A DNA stretch of 64,000 nucleotides. It comes from Primula veris (taxonomy: Eukaryota > Streptophyta > Magnoliopsida > Ericales > Primulaceae). The notes below the pieces were generated by a model that did not search any database, had not been told where the DNA came from, and saw only the letters and a program-made list of their open reading frames with translations. The translations under genes were made by a program, and so were the position numbers. Shown one piece after another: positions 34,410 through 46,011 of the stretch. The stretch is from positions 6,808,336 to 6,872,335 of the forward strand of contig OY821749.1 in the NCBI GenBank assembly GCA_963682055.1, in the 5' to 3' direction. The first letter of the stretch is position 1, and every line of letters begins with the position of its first letter.

Positions 34410-36930
34410 AATATCATCCATACTCTCACCCGTATACCAATGCAAAAAAGCCTTCCGCCTAAACACAACAAATGGCTCACTAACCCTTCTAAACATCTCC
34501 TGAATAGATGTTGAATTACCAATAAAGGTCGATGCCATTTTCAACCCTGTCGGTGGAATATCGGCATATCGCCAACGGTGAATTTCACGTTACTAAGTAC
34601 CCACTCGACGAAATAAGACAAGTTTTGAGCATGGTCAAATTAGTCATCCACTTCATATATTAAAACACAAATGTAGTCGTGGGTCATACTATATCTATTT
34701 ACTTATCTATTTGGTATTAGTAAATTCAAATCTCATTTCTCCCCCGTCTAAAAAGTGGGGCCAACTTATTAATTTATTAAATATTTGATATTTTAACTTT
34801 TTCATCCACTCAATCACTCTAATACCAGTAACAGTAGTAACTAAATAAAATTCTCAATTTATGCTCACACAAGTATGAGAAACGTAAAAACGTAAGTATT
34901 TTTTTTTTCTAAACTAAATTCAAATGTGAAAATTTTAAATGATAAAAGCGTTATAGTATAATTATAAATTCAAAAATAAAATAAGAGCAGCGTTAACTTT
35001 TTCAAAACTAAAAATGTGGACGAGTAACTAGTGTATATGTTGCTTGATTTAATAATATTTTTCTAAAAAAACTTATATATATATATATATAAGTTTAAAA
35101 GCTCAAATTGTCATAATCACACATAATTTAAGTTATCGGTTCCCTTTTTCAATATTTAATGTGACACTTTTTCTTCTTCTTCCAAGTTAATTAACATAAT
35201 TGCATAAATACCAAATTTTGATCATCTTATTTCTTTACAATACAAATTAGTATATTAGAGTATTAGATATGACAATTTTTATTTTTTCAGTTATAGTATA
35301 ATTAATAAAAGGTAAATAAAAATACAAAAATATTGTTTTTTTTTATCTCTTTTTCTCACCTAATTAAACTTATTTGGTTAGGAAAATAGATTAAGAGAAA
35401 AAATATTTACAAAAAAAAAATTACAGAAGAAATTTTTTATTATTACACAAAAAAATTACTTAATTTTTTATATAGTATTGCTTAATAAGTCTGACATAGT
35501 GAATTAAGAAGAAATATAAAATGCATAGTGCTACTTTCGATGATATATGAATATATCTATTAATATAATGGACTTATCTTATGAAAAGAGATAATAACTT
35601 TTAATTTATTTATAAGGTATAAAAGGTGAAGTATAAAAATACACTTATCATTTAACGGTGTAGATTACACATTCACTTGTACTCCAAAGAGACTAAATAA
35701 TTTGTTAGTGGGGGATTTATCGAGAAAATGCATAAGAAGCAAATTCAACATATTTGCTTTTAAAGTGAGATATCCACGTATCATGAATGTCTATTAAGAC
35801 ATAACTAAAATCAATAAGGAGTCAGGAATTAATTATTTATAACAAATCGGGACAGTCATAGAACCACCTTAACCTATCTCGAGCTTCGAAATTATTTCCA
35901 TTACCTTTGATTTTCTTATTTATAATTAGCATCCGCAATGAAAGGATCAAACCACTCGATGGCGATAACAAAATGGCCAGAATTCAGTGCAAGAATTAGA
36001 AGGCCGGATATGAAAACTACTTCCGGAATCCTGAGTACTAAAACTTTTTCTAAAAAGCCAAATATCAGAGTTGCTTCCACAAGTCTGATTTCCAAATATT
36101 AAAACTGCCTTCCAGGAACGGGAAAGGCGATGATGATATGTACTTGTCCAAGGAGAATATTGTAGGTCAGTTTCAAGAGCTCTATCTTGAAGGGAAAGTT
36201 CAAATGCTGGGAAATTTGTTAGGGTTGTACGGTACAGCGCTACATTGAGAGGGTGAGAATCATCAATAACCTATTACAGAAAACTAAAATCTGAGGGAAA
36301 TTACGAACAAAGGAAGACGAATTATGACAATAAAACAAAAGAAGTAAGACAAAGTAAACTGTTAGTAATGGTATCCTAGCTAGTCTCCACATAACACTTC
36401 ATCAACAATGTGTAATATTGACTAGATCATACTTTATGCTTTTAATAATATGCCCATAACGTTGGTCTCGGACATGGATGGAATATGAAATGCTCATTCT
36501 GCAAATACCATTTACGTACAATATATAGATTTGGTGGAATCATACTAGTTAATTATTGATAAAGTGAATTCACAACATTTCTGGTCAAAGTCAGTTACCA
36601 TTTGTCTACGTCTAATTACAAAAAAAGTTTTTGGTAAGGGCGCAATTCGCAAATCCTTTTTTTTAAGACAGCACGTTTTACGACGTAACTGACTAACGGA
36701 GCAAATTAAAGTATTAAACAAGGATTCAAACATGACAAATTTATGTTGAAAACATTGTTAAGACTCGAAGAGGTTTTTCTTTTTTTAAGGGTGCCAAATA
36801 ACTATATCAAAATACATGGTAAAATTTAAAAATTAACGATTACATCACCAAAACTTATCATTTTTAGCTTCCTGTGTAATCATACATGTCATATTCACAT
36901 TCTTCCATAATTCCTTTAGCTGCATATCTG
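34410..36930. other. AT-rich intergenic DNA, one possible gene remnant
   Basis: Mostly AT-rich with no gene. The stretch 35930-36280 is GC-richer and reads like a decayed exon (GGCCAGAATTCAGTGCAAGA, CAGGAACGGGAAAGGCGATG), but all frames are interrupted and no family is recognised. Confidence 0.4.
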
Positions 36931-36938
36931 ATTCTGTA

Positions 36939-37241
36939 CTAATAAAATTTACTCACACGTTTCGTATGAGACGCGTAATGCATCAATCTTGTAATATATT
37001 TTATTTTTAACATAATATTCAGATTTGGTATCATTTATTTTAGTTATACAGGTTAAAACGAATTGTTAATTAATTTATGCTACATCCGTAATTAGTAAAA
37101 TATAGTGAGAATAAATTGTTAATTAATTAAAGTAGGTATACATTGATAATTATTAAAATAGAATATGAGCATTTTTAAAAAATCTAGACAAAATTTGACA
37201 AACTCAAATTTAATTGAGTTGACTTATATTAATATTAATGG
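36939..37241 (-). mobile_element. Degenerate short Helitron (~303 bp)
   Basis: It is similar throughout to the copy at 27830-28130 (CGTAATATATTTTATTTTTA at about 36991; GGTTAAAACGAATTGTTAAT at about 37051). The 3' end is degenerate (CTAATAAAATTTACTCACACG on the plus strand), and the 5' end is near 37241. Confidence 0.65.
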
Positions 37242-37504
37242 TATAATACGTAACCATTTAACCATACATTTTAATATCCACGCGTATACTTTTTCTATTT
37301 TTTCAATTAACAAGTTTCTGTGGGCTTCCTATTCTTTGACATTAATGTGCAGGTGATGAGATCTAAACTTGTACTAGGGTGTACTGTACAAAAAATCTTT
37401 AGGTAGTACTCTTTGTACTGTATAATCAAGACTGAGTATGCTAGAGTTGCCTGTCTTTTGTAAGAGGTTGGATTTTTATACTACACTTTTTCTGAAAAAA
37501 CGCA

Positions 37505-37615
37505 CAAACCGTACATTTAATTTACGGTTTACAGAAATTACATGTAAACCGTACATTTAATGTACGGTTTGCAAAAATACATGCAAACCGTACATTAAAT
37601 GTACGGTTTGTATGT
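37505..37615. repeat. Palindrome cluster, left arm
   Basis: Three 25-bp palindromes with core CCGTACATTTAATGTACGG (variants with ATTAAAT) are spaced about 45 bp apart. The first is imperfect (TTTACGG). Confidence 0.9.
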
Positions 37616-37904
37616 AATTTTTTTTTTTTTTTTTTTTTTTTTTGTAATTTCAATTTGTAAAATAGGAAAAATATATAAAATATGCAAATCCATAATTCAC
37701 TTAGCTATATATAATTGTTTGTTGTTTGTTTATATTAATTATAGAAATTATAATAATTGTTGATATTTGTCCCATTTTTTGCAACTGTTCGGAAAGGAAG
37801 CAACTGTTCGGAAATGAAGCAAGCAACTGTTCGGAAAGGAAGCAACTGTTTGGAAAAAATTTCGCTCGGGGCGCTGCCCCGCACCCCGCCCGCTGTCCTG
37901 GCAG

Positions 37905-38102
37905 CGGGACCCCAGCCAGGGGCTCTCGCCCCTTGGACCCCGCCAGGGGCTCTGCCCCTAGGACCCCGCCAGGGGCTCTGCCCCTTGGAACCCCGCCAGG
38001 GGCTCTGCCCCTTGGAACCCCGCCAGGGGCTCTGCCCCTTGGAACCCCGCCAGGGGCTCTGCCCCTTGGAACCCGCCAGGGGCTCTGCCCCTTGGAACCC
38101 CG
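37905..38102. repeat. GC-rich ~27-bp tandem array, left arm (7 copies)
   Basis: The unit is CCCCGCCAGGGGCTCTGCCC plus CTTGGAA, with inner dyad GGGGCTCTGCCCC. Seven copies are present here against four in the right arm (39619-39725). Because 27 is a multiple of three, several long frames open through it; they are repeat translations. Confidence 0.95.
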
Positions 38103-38254
38103 TTTCAATTATTCATATTCAATTATACGTTGGCTCGACGAGCGTGCACTCCGCACTTCCCTAACTCGTTTCCGAGTTTAACGCATTATTGCATCGCCCT
38201 ATAATAAATCACATTACTACTAAAATACATTGATGATACTAAAATCACCAACAG

Positions 38255-38645
38255 TTTAGGGTTTGTAATTTAGGGTTTAGGGTTTGTAATTTAGGGTTTA
38301 GTGTTTAGGATTTAGGGTTTAGGGTTTAGGGTTTAGTGTTTAGGATTTAGGTTTTAGTGTTTAGTGTTTAGGATTTAGGGTTTAGGGTTTGTAATTTAGG
38401 GTTTTTAATTTAGTGTTTAGGGTTTAGTGTTTAGGGTTTAGGGTTTAGTAATTTCAGCAATATTGGTCCAAATCTTTCATCTGTAATATACAAACCCTAA
38501 ACCCTAAATCCTAAACACTAAACACTAAACACTAAACACTAAATTAAAAACCCTAAATTACAAACCCTAAACCCTAAATCCTAAACACTAAACCCTAAAC
38601 CCTAAATCCTAAACACTAAACACTAAACCCTAAACCCTAAATTAA
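38255..38645. repeat. Interstitial telomere-like repeats, left of the captured fragment
   Basis: About 200 bp of degenerate TTTAGGG (with TTTAGTG, TTTAGGA, TTTGTAA variants) at 38255-38450 is followed after a short spacer by the complementary strand CCCTAAA at 38492-38645, so the two blocks are inverted to each other. Confidence 0.95.
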
Positions 38646-38646
38646 T

Positions 38647-39303
38647 TTGCTAACTCAGCAACTAGAAAACCTGAATATTGGGAAAGGTAAAAATATAACT
38701 GTTTTATCAGAAAACTCGGATGATATCGATCATATAAATAGTTTTGAAAAACAACTTTTAGCTATGGATACTCCAGAACAACAGGCTAGTGTTAATCAAA
38801 ATGTCTTTGGAAAATCCACTCCTTTTGGCAGAAAATCAGTTCCAACTGCCCCTATGAAGCATTATTATTCTCGACCGAGTCCACAAGATCTTCTTTATGA
38901 AGAAGAAGGTGGTAATATTTTTACTAGTTTTAGTGCTACAACCATTTATGAATGCAATATTGATGGTATGACAGAATACCAAATTATGGTTATGTTACAT
39001 AGAATGACTATGTATTCTACAGTATGTTTAGGTGCTAATAACACCGATTACCAAATTGCTGAATTCATTGTTGCTGGCTTTGCCGGTCAATTACGCGGTT
39101 GGTGGGATAATGTTTTAACCCTTGATCACCAACGCACGATATTAACAACCACAAAAATGGTTAGGAATCCTATTAAGACTGAACAAGGTGTAGATACTAA
39201 TACAGATACTGTCGCACCTAATACAGATACTAAGGTGTATATTACAGATGAAAGATTTGGACCAATATTGCTGAAATTACAAACCCTAAACCCTAAACCC
39301 TAA
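38647..39303 (+). pseudogene. Captured capsid-like (Gag/coat) coding fragment
   Basis: An open frame of about 218 codons has no ATG at its start. Its first codons emerge from CCCTAAA repeats, and its stop lies inside CCCTAAA repeats at the other side (…LQTLNPKP). The interior reads like protein: YECNIDGMTEYQIMVMLHRM and AEFIVAGFAGQLRGWWDN. The GQLxGWWDN phrase with the preceding IDGxxEYQI is, as I recall it, typical of capsid regions of plant pararetrovirus-like and related reverse-transcribing elements. No zinc knuckle, protease or reverse transcriptase follows. I consider it a captured fragment with a frame that happens to remain open. Its exact parent family is uncertain. Confidence 0.5.
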
Positions 39304-39530
39304 ACCCTAAACCCTGAACCCTAAACCCTAAACCCTAAACCCTAAACCCTAAACCCTGAACCCTAAACCCTAAACACTAAATTAAAAACCCAAAATTACA
39401 AACCCTAAACACTAAATCCTAAACACTAAACCCTAAATCCTAAATCCTAAACCGTAAACCCTAAACCCTAAATTACAAACCCTAAACCCTAAACCCTAAA
39501 TTACAAACCCTAAACCCTAATTTACAATAA
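39283..39530. repeat. Interstitial telomere-like repeats (CCCTAAA), right of the captured fragment
   Basis: About 30 units of CCCTAAA with variants CCCTGAA, ACACTAAA and AAATTACAAA follow the captured fragment and join the right arm. Confidence 0.95.
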
Positions 39531-39618
39531 TGCGTTAAACTCGGAAACGAGTTAGGGAAGTGCGGAGTGCACGCTCGTCAAGCCAACGTATAATTGAATA
39601 TGAATAATTGAAACGGGG

Positions 39619-39725
39619 TTCCAAGGGGCAGAGCCCCTGGCGGGGTCCAAGGGGCAGAGCCCCTGGCGGGGTCCTAGGGGCAGAGCCCCTGGCGGGGTCC
39701 AAGGGGCGAGAGCCCCTGGCTGGGG
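39619..39725. repeat. GC-rich array, right arm (4 copies)
   Basis: This is the complement of the left-arm array, with four units (GGGGCAGAGCCCCTGGCGGG). Being three units shorter, it is the main length difference between the two arms. Confidence 0.95.
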
Positions 39726-40021
39726 TCCCGCTGCCAGGACAGCGGGCGGGGTGCGGGGCAGCGCCCCGAGCGAAATTTTTTCCAAACAGTTGCTTCCTTT
39801 CCGAACAGTTGCTTGCTTCATTTCCGAACAGTTGCTTCCTTTCCGAACAGTTGCAAAAAATGGGACAAATATCAACAATTATTGTAATTTCTATAATTAA
39901 TATAAACAAACAACAAACAATTATATATAGCTAAGTGAATTATGGATTTGCATATTTTATATATTTTTCCTATTTTACAAATTGAAATTACAAAAAAAAA
40001 AAAAAAAAAAAAATTACATAC

Positions 40022-40166
40022 AAACCGTACATTTAATGTACGGTTTGCAAAAAAAACATGTAAACCGTACATTAAATGTACGGTTTGCATGTATTTTTGC
40101 AAACCGTACATTAAATGTACGGTTTACATGTAATTTCTGTAAACCGTAAATTAAATGTACGGTTTG
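40022..40166. repeat. Palindrome cluster, right arm
   Basis: Four palindromes with core CCGTACATTAAATGTACGG start near 40024, 40063, 40102 and 40143. The last is imperfect (CCGTAAATTAAATG). Confidence 0.9.
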
Positions 40167-40216
40167 TGCGTTTTTTCAGAAAAAGTGTAGTATAAAAATC
40201 CAACCTCCTTTTGTAA

Positions 40217-41010
40217 CCCGAAAAATATCATACAATAAATAAATAAAAAAGTAAAATATAAAATCATTTTCCGTTTATTTGTTTGTAAAATCATAAAACA
40301 AGATAGAATAAAAATAAAATCAATATGAGAAGGGGATAATTCAATTTTTATTATTTGTTTTTCTTTTAATTCCAATCTTGAAAGTAACATGTTTTTTCTC
40401 ATTTTACGCAAACTTTACTCACATTTTCTTTTGTTTTATTTTCCATTAGTTTTATTATGGATCCAAACACAAAAAAATGTTTCTTGAAAAATCATTTTTA
40501 TTTTCTTATGTTTTTTCGGGTTTCATACACACCCCACCTTAGTGTTTCAAGGAACTTACAAAATAGCATGGAGGTGCAAGAATGCTCTAACAAGCCAACA
40601 AACTTTGGCAGAAGAAAATATCATCCAGCAAATTAATTATCTTAATTACTGGTAAAGGGGCAGTATCACAAGTGTTGGTTTTGCCTAAATTTTATTTGGT
40701 CTATAATTGAGATAATATGTTTTTTTGATAATCATAATCCATGACAGAAACAGTAATACTCCGTATGTTTTAAGTTCTAATATTGTTCTAATTTGCTCCT
40801 ATTTTACGGTTACAATCTTAAGTTCTAGTAACTGTTCTAACAGTGAGGCCAATATTTAATTTAAATAGGTTTACATTAGTTTTTTGATGAATTTATTTTG
40901 CCATTATAAACCCATAAGGAACTCATGTAACAACTATGTGGACCAGAAAAGTGGTTTTTGAGAGAGATAAAATGAAATTATTTTGACTTTATGACCTCCA
41001 AACACATCCT
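40217..41010. other. Intergenic DNA upstream of the HMA gene
   Basis: AT-rich with no gene seen. The right-hand part includes the promoter region of the HMA gene. Confidence 0.4.
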
Positions 41011-41014
41011 TACC

Positions 41015-41021
41015 TATATAA
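41015..41021 (+). promoter_or_regulatory. TATA box of the HMA-domain gene
   Basis: CCTATATAACCC lies 109-115 bp upstream of the ATG, followed by a T/C-rich leader. Confidence 0.6.
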
Positions 41022-41129
41022 CCCATATGAGCCCACATACTCTGATCTTTCTTTGGTTTAGTTGTTGTACACCATCTAGCATTAAAATCCATTTCTTTCT
41101 TTTACTAAAAAGTTGTTTCGTCTCTTCAA

Positions 41130-42225
41130 ATGGCTCAGGTAATTCTTTCTCTTCTTTTCCTTCTCTTATGGGTGTAAAATTTTATGAAATTAATTTATGA
41201 AATACTTGTTTTTTTCATATTCACTGCAGAAGGTGGTGTTGAAGGTCATGACCATGACAGATGACAAAACGAAACAGAAAGCTATTGAGGCTGCCGCTGA
41301 TATATACGGTACCTTATTTTTTATTTTATTTTATTTTATTTTATATTTAACAATAAATTTTATCTTACGAAATGATTACACTGATAAAAATAAGCGAGTA
41401 ACAAGTTGCGCCGCTAATCCTTTCTGAATCACAAAACTAATCCTAAACTCGACTAACATCAAGTGTATTCTACAATTTTATGGTTGGATTTTTTACTATC
41501 ATCTTCTAAACAATTGAGAATTTTCTTACAAACTTTAGATCAGGCAATTTTTATTGTCATTATACATTGAAGGGTTAGTTACAATTAGATCTCATAGTTT
41601 CGACTAAGTTCCTGTTTGGTCCCTAGTTTAAAGTACTACAGTAATTTACCCATCTGTCGTTTTGAAGGTTTAGAAATACTGCATTAGAAAATCACTTATG
41701 AGCTCTATAGGATATTTAACCATGAAGAGTTACAAAAGGGACCAAATCTGTTATTTTTCTTCGAACTTGGGGTCCAACTCATTACTTTTCATAAATATAG
41801 GGAGTATCTTTTGGTGTAATTGAAACTACAGAAACGAAATGCTATGTGACAACTACTATTAAGTAGAATGAAGACATTATTACTGTTAGGACGGAAACTA
41901 CCATACCATGTACTTCTAATTTTTATGTTTTCATTGGTAATAAATAAGAAAAACAATGATTGAGAGTTTCATGATAATGATTTAGAATGTAAAAACAGGT
42001 GTGGATTCGATAACAGCCGATCTGAAGGATCAAAAACTAACGGTGATCGGAGAGATGGACACGGTGGCGGTTGTCAAGAAGCTGAAAAAGGTCGGTAAGG
42101 TCGATATCATATCGGTGGGACCCGCCAAGGAAGAGAAGAAAGAAGAGCCTAAAAAAGAAGAGAAAAAGGAAGAAAAGAAAGAGGAGCCCAAAAAGGAAGA
42201 AAAAAAAGAGGAGCCCAAAAAGTAA
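41130..42225 (+). CDS. Cysteine-less HMA-domain (HIPP-like) protein with Lys/Glu-rich tail
   Basis: Three exons join in phase: 41130-41138, 41230-41308 and 41999-42225, giving 104 aa. The first codes only MAQ. Residues 4-70 form an HMA fold ([20 protein letters not shown], then [20 protein letters not shown] and [20 protein letters not shown]). The metal-binding CxxC of classical HMA domains is absent, as in a known subgroup of plant HIPP-type proteins, so metal binding by that motif is unlikely. Residues 71-104 are repeats of EEKKEEPKK. No C-terminal CaaX box is present, so prenylation is not expected. The frame and splice sites look intact. Function is unknown; relatives are linked to stress and pathogen responses. 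Confidence 0.85.
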
Positions 42226-42240
42226 AGTAATACTACTGCT

Positions 42241-42484
42241 CCTCCCTCCGTTACTGTTTAATTATCCATCACGAAATTACGTGTAATTTTGATCTGTCAA
42301 TGACTTGTATCAAAGTTTAAAATTGTCGGAATAAATTTTTTTTAAAAAATTTATCATATAATTTAAATGTTAAATTTTATGATTAGATTTAAAAAAATTT
42401 AATTTCAACAATTTTAATAAAAGTTATAAACCGATCAAAATTACACGTAATTTCGTAATGAATAATTAAATGAGAACGGTGGTA
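42241..42484. mobile_element. Stowaway-like MITE (~244 bp) in the HMA gene 3' region
   Basis: The ends begin CCTCCCTCCGTTACTG and, from the right on the other strand, ACCACCGTTCTCATTTAATT. The shared arm ACGAAATTACGTGTAATTTT then GATC appears at 42270-42293 and inverted at 42433-42456. CTCCCTCCGT is the Stowaway terminus. A clean TA duplication was not established. It starts 16 bp after the stop codon, so it probably lies in the 3' UTR. Confidence 0.7.
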
Positions 42485-42489
42485 TTAAT

Positions 42490-43800
42490 AATCAGTCAAA
42501 TTAATATTCAACAATGGTTGTAACATGTAGCCTGTAGGCGTGGAATATGACGCCATACGTAATGAGAAAATTATCTTATCTTTCTTTCCACCACTTTTGT
42601 TATCAAGCTACACGTATAAATAAGGCGGGTTCAAGAGATAATCTGGATATTTGACGAGTTGTATTCAAAATGTATAACTATCTCTACACAGTAGAACGCA
42701 AAGTGATTAGATTTATGTTTCATTTATTTTTAAGTGCAGATTGTATCCACAAACCATAGTCTCTCATTCGAAAACGTATGTTATGGTCAGTGATATTGGA
42801 AAGATATCTCTGATCACGAGCTCATTCAAGACACCATACATCACCAAATTGATTTAAACTGGTATTTTGTAATTAGTTGAAACCGATTTAGCAATAATGT
42901 TAGATATGAGCAATCGGATACACAAGGACTAAACCATAAGCAACGAAGTGATTAGTATTAGCTTTGATCCAACACATCTTTAACTACCAATTTAGGTCAC
43001 ATACGCAGCTCGTTTTGTACAGCTACAGCTAATATTCGAACCACTAGCTTATAGGGTTGTCATTCAGAATTAGAGCATATCACTGGATGCATACTTCTTG
43101 TATTCAATTAATTTATTTATTTTAGTTTATATATGATGTATGCTTGAATTATTGGTAATTAAGGCACGGAACTAAGATTGAATCGCCGTGAGATGAGATC
43201 TCATTACAAAGAGCGAGTACAAGCTTAAAGTTTTGAATTTATTACCTAACAACAAATTAAAATGGATCAGTCACAACTGTGCCACCATCTAATTCTGAAA
43301 TGATCTTTGTTAACTAGCATATCTGATATTGGGAGTGAGTGTACTTTGATTAGGAGCAATGGATCTTTATTTTCTTGCTAATGTTTAGACTATTAGTGAT
43401 ACACGGTTCACCAATACAAATGCTGACAACGATTATTCTTCAAAAACAGCAAAGAAATAATCGAATCTGATAAAGCTTGAATATGACTACACTCCCATAC
43501 TCATTATGACAAGGCATTGTATGTATGTACCACCTCATTTTCCATTGAGATTTAAACATTTTTGTACGAATATTATTGATTTAGATCTATGTGCATAATG
43601 TCCAATAGTATGCTACTATAAGAAATGGTATGGTGTACTATTCCATGTGATTCTCAACTATACATTTGCCGGTCGTACATTATTGACCAATACAAAAAAT
43701 AGAGTACAATTTTTTTAAGTATATATGTGGAGCACTTTCCACACAAAAAGTACAATTATCTTTCAAGCTTTTTGACTTTTGAACTAGCATGCACCACTAT
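42490..43800. other. Intergenic DNA, no gene seen
   Basis: AT-rich. No coding frame, RNA gene or clear repeat is recognised. Confidence 0.45.
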
Positions 43801-43805
43801 TGAAC

Positions 43806-44140
43806 AAGGTTATAATAGTCCGATTAGTCGGCGACTAGTCATTACTCGTTACCCATACGACTCGACTAATACTAGTCGGACTAGATTAGTCGGTGGAGAA
43901 GTTAGGCGGTGAACGCATTGATTAGTTGGATTAGTCAGTAATTAGTTGTATTAATCGATGATTAATCATATTAGTCGGTGATTAATACGATTATTCGGTG
44001 ATTAGTCAGTCTAACTCGAAAGCTACTTAAATACTTTAAATATCTTTACAAAATCACCACCGATTAATCGACGATTAGTTGGCTAGTCAGTTCCTCGAAG
44101 GTAAAACGTCCAAAAAACACCTAACGACTACTATAACGTT
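43806..44140. mobile_element. Inverted-repeat element rich in GATTAGTCGG
   Basis: The left end AAGGTTATAATAGTC and the right end, read as AACGTTATAGTAGTCGTTAG on the other strand, are inverted. The interior repeats GATTAGTCGG/GGTGATTAGTC about ten times. It is non-coding. Confidence 0.55.
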
Positions 44141-44877
44141 GCTACTGAACATGCTAATGTGGCATATGTTTAGGGGGAATAAGTTGCAGCAGTGAATTGC
44201 AGAATTTGATGTTAATGGATGCAACTTATTATAGTATCGGCGTCAGTTTCTTTCAAAATTTTCACAACTTAGGGCAAAAAACTCGACTTTACTACTTTTA
44301 TTAACATAGTTACATGTAACACAGCTTATCAATCTCTTTTAGCTATCACCTTACTTAAAAACACTTTTTAAATCCTTTTACTTATTAGTTTAGTAATTTT
44401 AAACATGAGCCCAGATTATAGTTATGTAGGAGAAAGAATATATATAAGGAGAGAGAGATAAGCATGGCTAACAAATACGTTTGTTTATATTTAGAGATAA
44501 TTGTTGAGAGCTTCCTCAAAACATACTTATTTAAGTTTTACTACTTCCGCAATTCACAATCCATAATTTTCATTAATTTTTTAACGTTTTCATCTGTTGT
44601 CCAAAATAGAAGTTATTGTCTTCTGCTGATTCCAAGTCTAAAATAAAACTTACACATTTAAAATATAAATTATTAACTCGTAAAAATACAAATTTTAAAG
44701 TTTTCATCTGTTTTTAAGAATACAAGTTATTGACTTCTATATACATTCACGTTATAATCTCATTTAAAACACAGATTATTAACTCCTAAAATAAAGAATA
44801 AAACGTTTTCATCTGTTTTTAACGTTTTCATATGTTTTTTTAACGTTTTCATCTATTTATCAAAATACAAGCGCGGC
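44141..44877. other. AT-rich DNA with ACGTTTTCATCTGTTTTTAA repeats
   Basis: AACGTTTTCATCTGTT recurs at about 44583, 44810, 44819 and 44842, with GTTTTCATCTGTTTTTAAGA at 44699. No gene is seen. Confidence 0.5.
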
Positions 44878-45400
44878 ATACATGTCATGAAAGGCCCATT
44901 GAGAAAACCCCTTTTTGGGGTGAGCCCCATGGGACTGATCGGGGCCGGTTCGTTTTTGATTGAGCTTGATGGAAACCTGGCTGTGTTGCAAGGTCTACGA
45001 CCACTTTGAATGGACTTTAAAAAAAAGTAACGGGGCGGTAGATTGACGAACAAGGAAGTCACAAGATAGGTCGAATCGTCACCCTGTGGTGAACATTCCA
45101 TTCCCCTTAGTCGTAGGTGCTCGTTCTATTTTTATTTGAATGGGCCAGGTCTCCCGAGGTACATATGGCCGGCCCTTCGGGTGTCTCGGTGATACAAAAG
45201 ACGAATTCCAATCACATCCCCTATCACTTAAAGGCAATCCTTACCAAATGAAGAAATAGAATCGAAGAATCTATCTTATATTTAAGATTCCCCTGACAAT
45301 CAATCTGAATGTCTTCTTATCCTCTAGGTTTTTTCCTCATGGTTAGAAATCCCCAACTTTTGTAGCGTAGAAAGGTCCAGCAACCAAAACCATAAAAGAA
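44878..45400. other. GC-richer tract of unknown origin, possibly organelle-derived
   Basis: The stretch is markedly GC-richer than its flanks (CCTTTTTGGGGTGAGCCCCA, GATCGGGGCCGGTTCG, AGGTCGAATCGTCACC, ATGGCCGGCCCTTCGGG). All frames are interrupted after at most about 80 codons and no protein family is recognised. Composition and mixed stops resemble plant mitochondrial non-coding DNA, but I could not match it to any known locus. Confidence 0.35.
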
Positions 45401-46011
45401 TCAGATGTTGCATCAGTTGCTAATATTGATCTAGTTGATTCATAGAATTCGGAGGGATAAATTACTAAATTATATATAATATATACATGCAATTTGTTGA
45501 TGATAATAAGAGTAAAGGGGCAGAGGAGGGAGAAAGAGAGTACGCTGAAAAGAGACGGGAAAGGCAAAAGAACCTCTGTCGTGAATTTAAATGTCGCACT
45601 CCTATCTTATAGCAGTGCATTTTTTGGACTTGCCTTGAAATTGGTACACATCATTTATAAGGATATCAAATTACTATGAAACATTCAGATTATATGATTG
45701 TAATCTGACTGGTTAAGAACCCGTTAGCATAAAAAATGTATCAAATATATAAAAAAAATAAAAAAATCTGATTAATATTTAAGTTTAGGGTAGGCATCTT
45801 TAGGGTTCTATATTTTTATTTGGATATGTTGTACAATTTGTTTTTAATTTATTAAATTCTAATTTGTTGAAAATAGAAAAAATAAATTATATATTGAAAA
45901 AAACATTATCTAACCATACATTTTTTAATCTAACGGTGGTTAAGGTGACTGTTCCATAAACTTGACCGTTCCAAAGACACACTCACATTACTCTATTTAT
46001 TTATATATATA

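Larger units (their letters stand above)
37464..40207. mobile_element. Foldback (long-TIR) MULE-like element with 9-bp target duplication
   Basis: CTTTTGTAA stands at 37455-37463 and again at 40208-40216. Between them the element begins GAGGTTGGATTTTTATACTA and ends with its exact complement. The two arms (about 37464-38190 and 39524-40207) are near-complementary over roughly 700 bp, so a single strand could fold into a long hairpin. Each arm holds palindromes, a poly-T/A run, an AAGCAACTGTTCGGAA repeat and a GC-rich array. The loop holds telomere-like repeats and a capsid-like coding fragment. A 9-bp duplication with long TIRs fits Mutator-like foldback elements. No transposase is present. 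Confidence 0.85.

Noticed and set aside
37701..38181. Three long overlapping frames through the GC-rich array (also 39535-39934)
   Set aside because: They are translations of a 27-bp repeat, open in several frames on both strands because 27 is divisible by three.
38255..39530. Chromosome end (telomere)
   Set aside because: Repeats are degenerate, occur in both orientations, and lie inside an element with a target duplication and host genes on both sides.
42030..42218. Serine/phenylalanine-rich frame antisense to the HMA gene
   Set aside because: It is a shadow of the Lys/Glu-rich coding repeat.
44853..45101. 82-residue frame in the GC-rich tract as a gene
   Set aside because: No recognisable family, neighbouring frames are broken, and it lacks promoter or splice context.
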